Assembly (NCBI GenBank): GCA_964511535.1
Contig: CAZEFW010000016.1
Span: forward strand, 1 to 64,000
Length of the DNA stretch: 64,000 bases
Direction of reading: 5' to 3'
Source: CAZCFB01 sp964511535
GTDB taxonomy: Bacteria > Myxococcota_A > Polyangia > GCA-2747355 > CAZCFB01
Positions 24,648-34,880 of this stretch are shown here, piece by piece (the first letter of the stretch is position 1; every line of letters begins with the position of its first letter). The position numbers were made by a program, and so were the translations under genes. The notes beneath the pieces are model-generated. The model was not told the DNA's origin. It did not search any database and saw nothing but the letters and a program-made list of their open reading frames with translations.

Positions 24648-26098
24648 ACCTCGGCATCCGACGGGTTTACCGGGACATCCGCGACCGGTCCCTGCTGTCG
24701 AAAGGAGAGCGCGCTGCGGTGGCCTTCTCCGGCGGGCCGGACTCCCTCTGCCTGCTTCACCTGCTGGCCCAGCTGCGCGAGACCCTCGACCTGAAGCTGC
24801 ACGCCCTGCATGTCAACCACGGCCTGCGCCCGGAGGGCAAGGACGAGGCCGCGCGAGCCCGGGCCCTGGCCGAGGCCGCCGACGTGCCGTTTACCCTGCT
24901 CGAGGCCGACCTGGATCGCACCGCCCGGGGCAACCTGCAGGAGCGCGCTCGCCTGGCCCGGCGCGCGCTGCTGGAGCGGGCCGCCGACGAGCTGGGGTGC
25001 GGCCCCATCGCCCTGGGGCACACGGCCGACGACCAGGCCGAGACCGTGATCATGCGAGCCGTGCGCGGCGCCGGCCCCCGTGGCCTGGCCGGCATGGCGT
25101 GGCACGAGGGGCGCATCATCCGTCCGCTGCTAGCGGTGACCCGCCGCCAGGTGGAGGAGCACCTGGCGACCCTGCACCTCGGGGCCTCGCCGGTGCGTGA
25201 TCCGACCAACCTGGAGGACGGCTACTTCCGCAATCGGCTCCGGCGCCAGGTGATGCCCCTGCTGCGCCAGGAGAACCCCGAGGTGGTGCGCGCGCTTTGC
25301 CGAATGGCAGATATCTGCCGCGAAGAGGACAGCGCCCTGGAGCAGCTCGCGCTGGCCGAGCTGGAGCGGGCGACTCTAAATGACGGGACTCTAAATGACG
25401 GGACTCTAAATGACGGGACTCTAAATGACGGGACTCTAAACGACAGGTCTTGGGACGACGGCGGCCTGCACGCTCCCGCGCTGGCGGCCTTGCCCGCGGC
25501 CATGCTGCCGCGGGTGCTGCTGTTGGCCTACCACCGCGCCAGGGGCGACACCCGCCGACTGGAGCGCCAGCATGTGCAGGCCATGGTGGATCTGGTCCAC
25601 GGGCCAGGGCAGGGGACACGCTCCGTGGACCTGCCACGGCTGCGGCTGGAGCGGCGCTACGACGCCCTGGTATGGGTGGAGCGCCGGGGCCGAGAGCCGC
25701 TGGATCTGCAGCCTTTCGAGCCGTTCGAGGTTGCCGAACCGGGCAGCTTCCCCCTGCCCGACGGGGCGAGCCTCGAGGTGCGGCGCGGGGATCCAGAAAC
25801 CCTGGGCGCGCCCGACCACGCCCACCTGCTCGATCCGGCCGCTGCCGAGTTCCCGCTGGAGGTGCGCCCCCCTCGCCCCGGAGACCGCCTGGAGACTGGC
25901 CCCGGGCGCCACCGCAAAGTGGCGAGGTTGCTGGGGGATGCTAAGATGCCTCGTGGGAGGCGTTGGAGGATCCCCCTGCTTTTTAGTCGCAAAACGCTGG
26001 TACTGGTGGTAGGAGTCAGGGCAGCCTGTGGGGCCTCCGCCCATGACAGGGGCCCGGTACTGGCAGTATGGGAGCAGGTTGGAGGGAACAGCGAGTAG
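24644..26098 (+). CDS. tilS: tRNA(Ile)-lysidine synthetase
   Basis: A 484-residue cytoplasmic enzyme that converts C34 of the CAU-anticodon tRNA-Ile to lysidine, using ATP and lysine. The PP-loop SGGPDS lies near residue 30. HVNHGLRPE, ALGHTADDQAETVIMR and DPTNLEDGYFRNRLRR are classical TilS segments. The C-terminal substrate-binding region ends in the weakly conserved VLVVGVRAACG stretch. An in-frame repeat of five TLNDG-like units (residues about 244-268) is inserted between the catalytic and middle domains and is not a family feature. It follows the LOG-like gene by overlap and precedes ftsH by 58 nt; tilS-ftsH order is common in bacteria. Confidence 0.93.
   Translation: MNLGIRRVYRDIRDRSLLSKGERAAVAFSGGPDSLCLLHLLAQLRETLDLKLHALHVNHGLRPEGKDEAARARALAEAADVPFTLLEADLDRTARGNLQERARLARRALLERAADELGCGPIALGHTADDQAETVIMRAVRGAGPRGLAGMAWHEGRIIRPLLAVTRRQVEEHLATLHLGASPVRDPTNLEDGYFRNRLRRQVMPLLRQENPEVVRALCRMADICREEDSALEQLALAELERATLNDGTLNDGTLNDGTLNDGTLNDRSWDDGGLHAPALAALPAAMLPRVLLLAYHRARGDTRRLERQHVQAMVDLVHGPGQGTRSVDLPRLRLERRYDALVWVERRGREPLDLQPFEPFEVAEPGSFPLPDGASLEVRRGDPETLGAPDHAHLLDPAAAEFPLEVRPPRPGDRLETGPGRHRKVARLLGDAKMPRGRRWRIPLLFSRKTLVLVVGVRAACGASAHDRGPVLAVWEQVGGNSE
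25373..25447 (+). repeat. In-frame 15-bp tandem repeat inside tilS
   Basis: Four identical ACTCTAAATGACGGG units and a fifth with two base changes. They encode TLNDG four times, then TLNDR. The codons (CTA, AAT) are unlike the GC-rich neighbourhood, which points to recent insertion or expansion by slippage. Confidence 0.92.
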
Positions 26099-26156
26099 GT
26101 GTGGGGCGTTAAATGGGTAACGTCGCTGGACTAGCAGTTGCCTGGAGGCACCCGAG

Positions 26157-28073
<1,917 letters not shown>

Positions 28074-28096
28074 GCATCCAATCCGGCCGGCCGTCG

Positions 28097-29749
28097 CTAC
28101 GGGCCGCTGCCTTGCATCCTGACCACGAAGATGTCATCTCCGCCCGCGCTGCTCAGGGTGGTCTTGCCCAGCGGCAAGGAGAAACTGAACCGTCCCACTA
28201 GGGCGATGTTGCCCATGGGGTCCGAGGCCAGTCCGGTCAGGACCTCCTTGCCGAGGCCGCCGGATCCGGCGAGCCAGGCGGCCTTGCCCGACGCTTTGAC
28301 CCGGGCGACGTAGAAGTCGGCGGAGTCGACCTGGGTGGCGGTCTTCCCCCCGAGGCTCAGCGTGCCCTTGAGCGAGCCGCTGACCAGGCGGTCGCCGCTG
28401 CTGTGCAGGGTGAACCGGCTCACCGGGGCCGGGAACACCGAGGCGTCCATGACCTTGCCCGAGGCCGAGATGGTGGCGAAGTACTCGTTGGTCTTGTTGC
28501 CGGGCACGCACCCCGTGGACCCGGGGCAGGCGAGGGTCTTCCCTCCGACGGTGAGCTTGCCCTGGAACGCCCCCTGCAGAACCACTGATCCCGAGGCGTA
28601 GAAGGCCACCTCGTCGATGACGGACAGGGTGTCGCTGCTGGCCATCGCGGTCCAGGTTACTGTGCCCGCGCTGGACAGGCCGGCCACGATGCCGCCGAGC
28701 TTCTGGAATGATGGGCTCGTCTTGCCAACGGTGAGGCTGCCCACGCCGGCGCACGCCACCGCGGCGTTGCCCTTGGCGTCCATGGCCGCGGCGTAAGCCG
28801 CCATGACTGTGCCGCTGCTCTTGCCGGGGAAGGTCGTGGCCCATCGCACCTTGCCCGCGGAATTCAGGCTGACAAGAAACGGGTCCTGGGAGCCCTGGGC
28901 CTTGAGGTTGGTGCTGCCCACGGTGAGGCTGCCGGTCAGCTCCCCTGCGTGGAGGCTGTTGCCGGCCGGGTCCACTGCCAGGGCATTGACCACCGCGTTG
29001 CCGTTGTCACGATCGAACTTCGTCGCCCAGAGCACCACGCCGGAGGGGCTCACCTTGAGCAGCAGGTTGCTCAAGCCCGAGCCGTTCTTGGCGCTCTTGA
29101 GCGGGAACTTGCCGGCCATGAGGTAGCCGGTGAATTGCACCGCGACGATGGCGTTGCCGGCGCTGTCCACCCCCAGGTGAGGCGACATGTCGGCGGGGGA
29201 GATGCCGTCGAGGGCCACGGTCCAGAGCAGCTTGCCCGCCGGCGAGATCTTGATCAGGACGGCGGCCACCTTGCCCACCGGGACGTTGACCTTGCCCACG
29301 GTGGCCGGGCCGGTGACGCCGCCCGCAACCAGGACGTTTCCCAAGCTGTCTGTGGCCACGGCCGAGGCCCGGTCTGCGCCGGTGCCGCCGATCTTCATGG
29401 ACCAGGGCGCGCCGGGGATGGCCGCAGCGTCGGGCTTGACCGTGCCCTTGTCGGGCTTGACTGTGCCCTTGTCCGGTTTGACCGTGCCCTTGTCGGGCTT
29501 GACTGTGCCCTTGTCCGGTTTGGCCTTACCCTTGTCCGGTTTGACCGTGCCCTTGTCCGGTTTGACCTTACCCTTGTCCGGCCTGGCCCCGTCCGGGTTG
29601 CTCCCGTCCTGGCCGAGGTCCGGCAGGCTGGCGTCCAACTTCCCGGCGTCTGGCGGCCCTCCGTCCTGGCGGCGCAGGTCGTCGTCTCGGCCGCTGCAGC
29701 TCAGCAGGCAGACGGGCAGAATGAAGGCGGCAATGAACACAACGCGCAT
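28097..29749 (-). CDS. Propeller lipoprotein with PDKG repeat linker
   Basis: A 550-residue lipoprotein (lipobox LLSC, Cys18). Residues about 58-107 consist of seven PDKGxxK units (mostly PDKGTVK), forming a charged linker. The rest, from about 115, is a chain of beta repeats of the SBBP/NHL-like kind (DSLGNVLVAGG, DSAGNAIVAVQFTGYL, DPAGNSLHAGELTG). Such proteins carry a rigid spacer that may cross the surface layer. Divergent from the RCC1 lipoprotein gene, with 128 nt between the starts. The role is unknown. Confidence 0.78.
   Translation of the reverse strand: MRVVFIAAFILPVCLLSCSGRDDDLRRQDGGPPDAGKLDASLPDLGQDGSNPDGARPDKGKVKPDKGTVKPDKGKAKPDKGTVKPDKGTVKPDKGTVKPDKGTVKPDAAAIPGAPWSMKIGGTGADRASAVATDSLGNVLVAGGVTGPATVGKVNVPVGKVAAVLIKISPAGKLLWTVALDGISPADMSPHLGVDSAGNAIVAVQFTGYLMAGKFPLKSAKNGSGLSNLLLKVSPSGVVLWATKFDRDNGNAVVNALAVDPAGNSLHAGELTGSLTVGSTNLKAQGSQDPFLVSLNSAGKVRWATTFPGKSSGTVMAAYAAAMDAKGNAAVACAGVGSLTVGKTSPSFQKLGGIVAGLSSAGTVTWTAMASSDTLSVIDEVAFYASGSVVLQGAFQGKLTVGGKTLACPGSTGCVPGNKTNEYFATISASGKVMDASVFPAPVSRFTLHSSGDRLVSGSLKGTLSLGGKTATQVDSADFYVARVKASGKAAWLAGSGGLGKEVLTGLASDPMGNIALVGRFSFSLPLGKTTLSSAGGDDIFVVRMQGSGP
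29431..29581 (-). repeat. 21-bp tandem repeat encoding PDKGTVK
   Basis: About seven units of 21 bp with small substitutions (GTV, KV or KA in the variable positions) make the linker of the 28097-29749 lipoprotein. Base changes are mostly at third positions or swap conservative residues, so the array is under some coding constraint but can still change length. Confidence 0.85.
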
Positions 29750-29877
29750 AGGTCACCCCTGGAGAATGATTTGGTCCCCCTCTGAAGGTCAGTGGACCTG
29801 TGGAACCAAAGCGTTCAAATGGTGGCCTTATAGTATCATCGGATGACCTCGCAGCTCTGCAGGGAGGAGGGGAGCGG

Positions 29878-31683
29878 ATGAAGCGGCTGGTGTTGCTGGT
29901 GGGCTTGCTGGCGAGCGCCGGGACGGGCGTTCCCGGGTGCGGTGATCCGTCGGGGACGCCGGACCTGAAGGTCACGGGACCCGACGCCGCGTTGCTTCCA
30001 GACGCAGGGGCGGTGCTCGATGTGTACATGCCCGACGCGGGCCCTAGCGCCGATCTCAAAGCGCCACCCGATGGGCCGGGAACGCTGATCTTCCCTGACG
30101 CCGGTATCCCGAACACCGGACCTTTCCGACAGCTCGCCGCAGGGGCGGGGCACAGCTGCGCGCTGACCGGGGCAGGCGCGCTGATCTGCTGGGGCGCCAA
30201 CGGCCACGCCGAGTCCACCGCCCCCAAAACCAAGTTCGTGCAGGTGAGCGCCAGTGTCAGGGTCACTTGCGGGCTGACCGCCGCTGGCGCGGTGACCTGC
30301 TGGGGCAAAAACCCGAACCAGGGCCTGCCACCGCCCCAGGTCGCCTTCGCCCGCATCAGCACCGGCGCGGCACACACATGCGGGGTGACCAAGCTCGGCG
30401 GCGTGATGTGCTGGGGCGACAACACCCTCGGCAAGGCCAGCGCCCCCTCGGGGCAGTTCAGGCGGGTCAGCGTTAGCGTTGACCACAGCTGCGCAATAAC
30501 AAGCACCGGCGTGGCGGTGTGTTGGGGGCACTACGCCTATGGAAAGTCCACGCCGTTCCAGGCCACCTTCGTCCAGATCAGCGCGGGCTTGACTCACACT
30601 TGCGGGGTGACCAAGGCAGGCGCAGTCCTTTGCTGGGGGCGTAACACCCAGGGCCAGTGCAGCGCTCCGCCAGGCAAGTTCAAGCAGGTCGTCGTCGGGG
30701 ACGTTCACGCCTGCGCCCTCAGCGCGGCGGGGACCGTCAGCTGCTGGGGCAACAACAACCACGGCCAGACGGTTGCTCCATCCGGACTGTTCGTACACCT
30801 CGCCGCGGGCGCCAGCCATACATGTGGCCTTACAAAGGCCGGCGTTGTGCGGTGCTGGGGCGGCAACGGCGCGGGCCAGGCCACCCCCCTTACCTCACCC
30901 GTCAAGCAGCTCAGCGCGGGCATGTCCCACACCTGCGCAGTGAGCAAGAACGGAACCCTCGCCTGCTGGGGCGGCGACATGTGGGGCAAGGCGACGCCGC
31001 TGCCGTCCACCGTGAAATATGATCAGGCCAGCGCCGGGGGTTACCACGCATGCGCCATGGACATCGCGGGCGCGGCCACCTGCTGGGGGCCGGCTTACGC
31101 CTCCAAGTCCACCCCGGGTAAGGTCGCCTTCAGCCAGCTTGGAGCCGGGCACCAGACCACCTGCGGGGTGACCAGCAAGGGCGGGGTGATCTGCTGGGGC
31201 AAGAACGCCGGTGGCCAGGCCAAGCCGCCAGCCACCCTGGGCGCGGTGACCCAGGTCAGCGTCGGCAAGTACCACACCTGCGCCGTGACCAAGGCCGGCC
31301 CCATAACCTGCTGGGGGGACAACAAGAACGGCCGCTCCACGGCCCCAAAGGGCAGCTTCACACGAGTAAGCGCCGGCGCAGGGCATGCCTGCGCGTTGAC
31401 CAAGGCCGGCGCGGTCAAGTGCTGGGGCAAGGACAGCCACAACCAGATCACCCCACCCGTGGCGACCTTCAGCCAGATCGCCGCGGGCTACTATCACAAC
31501 TGCGGCATCACCACCCAGGGCGCCGTGAAGTGCTGGGGCTACAACCCCGACGGGCGGTGCGGGCCGCCGACGGGCAGCTTCACCCAGGTCAGCGCGGGTG
31601 GCGTGCACACCTGCGGGGTGACAAAGGCGGGAGGTGTGCGCTGCTGGGGGCTGCTGAACACGGTGCACCCGCTGCTGCCGTGA
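29878..31683 (+). CDS. RCC1-repeat lipoprotein
   Basis: A 601-residue lipoprotein (lipobox VPGC near residue 22) with a 55-residue Asp/Pro/Gly linker, then 14 RCC1-like repeats of about 37 residues. The repeats carry the pattern HxCxLTxxGxxxCWG, for example HTCGVTKAGAVLCWG, which gives two Cys per blade. Fourteen repeats would fold as two seven-bladed propellers. ATG at 29878 is preceded by GGAGGAGGGG. Bacterial proteins of this type are surface-exposed and common in Myxococcota; the binding partner is unknown. Convergent with the FkbM gene. Confidence 0.85.
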   Translation: MKRLVLLVGLLASAGTGVPGCGDPSGTPDLKVTGPDAALLPDAGAVLDVYMPDAGPSADLKAPPDGPGTLIFPDAGIPNTGPFRQLAAGAGHSCALTGAGALICWGANGHAESTAPKTKFVQVSASVRVTCGLTAAGAVTCWGKNPNQGLPPPQVAFARISTGAAHTCGVTKLGGVMCWGDNTLGKASAPSGQFRRVSVSVDHSCAITSTGVAVCWGHYAYGKSTPFQATFVQISAGLTHTCGVTKAGAVLCWGRNTQGQCSAPPGKFKQVVVGDVHACALSAAGTVSCWGNNNHGQTVAPSGLFVHLAAGASHTCGLTKAGVVRCWGGNGAGQATPLTSPVKQLSAGMSHTCAVSKNGTLACWGGDMWGKATPLPSTVKYDQASAGGYHACAMDIAGAATCWGPAYASKSTPGKVAFSQLGAGHQTTCGVTSKGGVICWGKNAGGQAKPPATLGAVTQVSVGKYHTCAVTKAGPITCWGDNKNGRSTAPKGSFTRVSAGAGHACALTKAGAVKCWGKDSHNQITPPVATFSQIAAGYYHNCGITTQGAVKCWGYNPDGRCGPPTGSFTQVSAGGVHTCGVTKAGGVRCWGLLNTVHPLLP

Positions 31684-31704
31684 CCCACAGCGGGCCGCTG
31701 CCAG

Positions 31705-33246
31705 CTACTCCACCGGGGTGAAGTACCAGTTATAGGGATCCCGGGCCAGGTAGCGGTCCAGCCGGCGGTAGCCGGCCTCCAGGAAGTACCGGTACAGGAC
31801 GTCCTGCACCGTCAGGTGCGCCTCCACGCATACCAGGCGCGGCCGGTGACGCTTGATGTCGAAGCCGGCCAGGGCCGCGGGCTCGTGCTCCTCGATGTCC
31901 ATGGAGAGGAAGTCCAGCCGCTTCGCCTTCGCCCCTGACAACAGATCATCCAGAGAGATGGAGTCCACCTCCAGCTCCTTGACGGTGTCGTCCCCCTTGA
32001 AGTGGGCGCCCTGGCGGCGGGCCACCTCCTCGCTCACCGACGAGACCTCGGGGTACTTCTCGCTGCGGAAGAACTTCTTCCGGCCGCTCGACTTCTCGGT
32101 GATCAGGTAGGTGAAGAAGCGGGTCCGTGGGCGGTGTTTGCGATAGCCCGCTTCGTACTCGCCCAGGGCGTCCACGGCGTAGCCGGACCAGTTCAGGTGG
32201 CGATCGAGGTAGTAGGTGGTGCTGTCTCGCTCGTGGTGGCTGGCCCCCACGTCGAGGAAGACGCCGTCGCGCTGGTCGCCGAAGAAGTCACGGATGATCA
32301 GCTCCTCGTCGGACTGGGAGTAGCGCTTTTTGCCGGTGAGCAGGATCCCATCCCGCGCCGGGTTGGAGGTGAACACCAGCAGCGCGAGTACCGCGCCCCT
32401 GGCCGGGGCGACCTGCGCCTGCTGTCCGGGCGGGATGAAGAGCATGGTGTGCCGCAGGAGGGGCGCGGCCTTTGCCCCGGCGCGGGCTTGCCCGGCGCCC
32501 TGGAGCACCAGGGCGTAGGTCGGCCCTGCCCCGGCGCGCAGGATTTCTGGCTGGCGCAGGGTCCGGGTGGAGAGGCGGCCCCGGATCCGTCCCTTCGGGC
32601 CGGGCTCCAGCGCGGCTCCGGCCTCGGCGCCGCGGCAGAGGTTCAGCGCGGGATCATCGCCGCGCAGGTAGCGGCGGCTGTCATGGCGCAGCGACGGTGA
32701 GGTGAACACCACCATGGCCACCTTGTCCGTGGCGGAGCGGTTCTCCAGGCTGAGCCCGCAGTAGGGGGGGGTGTAGAGCAGGGTGCCCGGCGGCGCCTTG
32801 CTGGGCTGCGCGCCAGCTTCGCCCGGGGCCTGTCCCTGCCTGTAGCCGAGGTCGCCCTCCAGGACCACGTGCAGCCGGTGGGCCGCGCGGTGCAGGTGCA
32901 GGGGCGCGCGCTGGGTCGGCCCGAGCACCTCCAGGCGCACGTCCGCGTGGGCGGAGCTGTGCAGGGTCGCGCTGCGATCCGCCGCGCCGATGCGCGAGCG
33001 CATGAAGCCCCGGATGCGGGTGGCCAGAGGGATGACCTGCATGGCCTGCCCGGGGGCAGGCGCGGGCGTGGGGCGCGCCGCCTTGCCGGGCAAGGATTTG
33101 ACCTGCCGCGGCGGCGCGGACACTGACGGGCGATCCCGGTCCAGCAGCAACAGGCCGCACAGGATTGCCAGCGCGAGCAGGAGCGCCACGATGATCAGCC
33201 GGTGCGACTTCACCGGGGGTGGCGGTCCGCCTGAGGGGTCAGTCAT
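31705..33246 (-). CDS. Membrane-anchored tandem-cupin FkbM methyltransferase
   Basis: A 513-residue fusion. An N-terminal TM (about 16-36) is followed by a first cupin barrel (about 95-185; HLHRAAHRLHVVLEGDLGY, PPGTLLYTPPYC), a second, degenerate cupin (about 235-300; TYALVLQGAGQA, FIPPGQQ) and an FkbM-type SAM methyltransferase domain (about 335-505; GVFLDVGASHHERDSTTYYL, LDFLSMDIEEHEPAALAGFD). FkbM enzymes O-methylate sugars or lipids. The order TM-cupin-cupin-FkbM is unusual and points to a periplasmic or surface-linked modification step, although SAM is cytoplasmic, so topology is a puzzle. Stands alone on its strand. Confidence 0.75.
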   Translation of the reverse strand: MTDPSGGPPPPVKSHRLIIVALLLALAILCGLLLLDRDRPSVSAPPRQVKSLPGKAARPTPAPAPGQAMQVIPLATRIRGFMRSRIGAADRSATLHSSAHADVRLEVLGPTQRAPLHLHRAAHRLHVVLEGDLGYRQGQAPGEAGAQPSKAPPGTLLYTPPYCGLSLENRSATDKVAMVVFTSPSLRHDSRRYLRGDDPALNLCRGAEAGAALEPGPKGRIRGRLSTRTLRQPEILRAGAGPTYALVLQGAGQARAGAKAAPLLRHTMLFIPPGQQAQVAPARGAVLALLVFTSNPARDGILLTGKKRYSQSDEELIIRDFFGDQRDGVFLDVGASHHERDSTTYYLDRHLNWSGYAVDALGEYEAGYRKHRPRTRFFTYLITEKSSGRKKFFRSEKYPEVSSVSEEVARRQGAHFKGDDTVKELEVDSISLDDLLSGAKAKRLDFLSMDIEEHEPAALAGFDIKRHRPRLVCVEAHLTVQDVLYRYFLEAGYRRLDRYLARDPYNWYFTPVE

Positions 33247-33352
33247 GAAGCGCTCTCGAGTGGTGAGCTTGCGATACTACCTCAAAGAGCTGACCAGCAG
33301 TCCTCCCGTCGCCAGACTCGCTCTTGAAACCACTGGCTTTGTTAATTAGAAC

Positions 33353-33416
33353 TGGCCTGCGGCCAGTCCGTTCACTTTGTTGTACTTTGTCCAGCACGCT
33401 GGAAAAGTACAACAAA
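33353..33416. terminator. Two strong hairpins downstream of the glycosyltransferase gene
   Basis: The first is CTGGCC-TGC-GGCCAG (33353-33367). The second, 33376-33416, pairs TTTGTTGTACTTT with AAAGTACAACAAA and has an inner stem CCAGC/GCTGG. It is a near-perfect 41-bp palindrome. They lie about 100 bp after the stop of the minus-strand gene at 33517 and about 110-170 bp before the start at 33246. No clear U-run follows, so they may be a terminator, a processing signal or a cruciform site. Confidence 0.5.
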
Positions 33417-33516
33417 GGCGCTCGTCGGTTGCTTGCCTCCAGCAAGCGCCCTCCTCGCGCCTTGCCAGTGATTCCAATACCTTCGCCTGGCTCGGTCCGG
33501 ACTATTGATCAGCTCT

Positions 33517-34809
33517 TCAGCGCCTCTTCTTGCCAAAGAGCAGACCCTCCAGCTCCTTGCCCACCGCGTCGATTCCGTCGCCCACGGTGCGCAGGGCGTC
33601 CGAGGCGGCGGCGCCCATGTCGGCCAGCAGGTCGGGCGCGGCGGCGGCGCGGCGCTGCCTCAGCTCCTCGGCGGGCCAGCGCTCCACCATGTCCAGGGCC
33701 GCCCGGGCAGCGGCCTTGCCAGACGCGGGCCGACCCAGGGCGCGGGCGGCCGCGGTCATTCGGGCCAGCCTGGATGGATCCGCCAGCAGCCCCTGCACCT
33801 GGTCCAGCGCCGCTGCCGGGGATGACGCCCCCACGGCGGCTCCCTGCGCGGCGAGCTGCTGCAGGTTGGCCTGCTCCTGCCCCGGGATCGGTTCGAGGCA
33901 CACCAGGGGCACCCCCGCGGCCATGAGCTCGGCGCTGGTCAGGCCCCCCGGCTTGCTCACGGCCAGGTCGGCGGCGGCCATCTGTCGCCAGATGCGGCGC
34001 ACCATGCCGAACACGTGCAGCGGGGCGCGAGTGCGCCCCACTAGGGCGCGGGCGTCGCGCTCCAGGTCCTGGTTGCCGCCACAGATGAGCATCACCTGCA
34101 CCGGGCCTGACAGGGAGCAGAGCTGCCGGGTGGTCTCCAGCAGCGGCCCGAGGCCAAGGCCTCCGCCCAGCACCAGCAGGGTCAGCCGGCCGGTGTCCAG
34201 GCCCAGCTCCTGCCGGGCCAGGGTCGGATCCAGGCTGGCCATGGCCTCGAAGCCCTGCCGCAGAGGGATGCCGGTGGCCTCCACCCGGGCGCCGTGCACG
34301 CCGCGCGCCTGCAGCGCCTCCGCCGCGGGCCGGGTGGGCGCGAGGTACATGTTCAGCCCCCGGGCGACCCACGCCGGGTGCGCGTCCATGTCGGTGAGCA
34401 CCGCGGCCAGGGGGCAGTCCACCCGGGAGGTGCGGGCCAGGGCGGCGGCCAGCCCGCAGGCCAGCGGGTGCATGGCCAGCACCAGGTCGGGCCGCTCGGC
34501 CTGCAGCAGCCGCCCCAGGTCGGAGGTGCGCAGCTCGTCCACGAACTCCGACAGGGGCCGCACCAGGTCGATGGCGCCCCGGCCGCCGTAGATCCAGCCC
34601 CACAGGTCCGGCACCTCCTCCAGCACGCCGAAGTACAGCTCCCTGGCCAGGCGCCCCGCGCCGGGCCCCAGGTGGTCCAGCGCCTCGACGATGTGCAGCG
34701 CGCTGCCCGGCCGCAGCGCCTCAATCGCCTCCCCCACGGCATCTGCCGCGCTGCGATGGCCAGCGCCGATATCAACGGACAGCGCGAGAGTGCGGAGCGG
34801 GCGAGGCAT
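33517..34809 (-). CDS. MGDG-synthase-like glycosyltransferase (GT28)
   Basis: A 430-residue glycosyltransferase of the family that includes plant MGDG synthase, Bacillus UgtP and MurG. The N-terminal MGDG-synthase domain begins VDIGAGHRSAADAV and contains LAMHPLACGLAAAL and LTDMDAHPAWV. The C-terminal GT-B half has LVLGGGLG and the nucleotide-sugar site SKPGGLTSAELMAAGVPLV with PGQEQANL. It most likely adds a sugar to a diacylglycerol or similar lipid at the inner membrane. The donor and acceptor are unknown. It is divergent from folP across a 71-bp gap filled by an 8-bp tandem repeat. Confidence 0.82.
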   Translation of the reverse strand: MPRPLRTLALSVDIGAGHRSAADAVGEAIEALRPGSALHIVEALDHLGPGAGRLARELYFGVLEEVPDLWGWIYGGRGAIDLVRPLSEFVDELRTSDLGRLLQAERPDLVLAMHPLACGLAAALARTSRVDCPLAAVLTDMDAHPAWVARGLNMYLAPTRPAAEALQARGVHGARVEATGIPLRQGFEAMASLDPTLARQELGLDTGRLTLLVLGGGLGLGPLLETTRQLCSLSGPVQVMLICGGNQDLERDARALVGRTRAPLHVFGMVRRIWRQMAAADLAVSKPGGLTSAELMAAGVPLVCLEPIPGQEQANLQQLAAQGAAVGASSPAAALDQVQGLLADPSRLARMTAAARALGRPASGKAAARAALDMVERWPAEELRQRRAAAAPDLLADMGAAASDALRTVGDGIDAVGKELEGLLFGKKRR

Positions 34810-34822
34810 GGAGGAATTCTAC

Positions 34823-34867
34823 CATTCTGTCATTCTGACATTCTGTCATTCCGTCGTTCTGTCATTT
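34823..34867. repeat. 8-bp tandem repeat between two divergent start codons
   Basis: Five octamers of the CATTCTGT type (with CATTCTGA, CATTCCGT and CGTTCTGT variants) and a partial sixth fill the 71-bp gap between the glycosyltransferase start (34809) and the folP start (34881). folP has no visible SD. Unit number would set promoter spacing for both genes. Confidence 0.85.
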
Positions 34868-34880
34868 ACAATCCTTCCCC

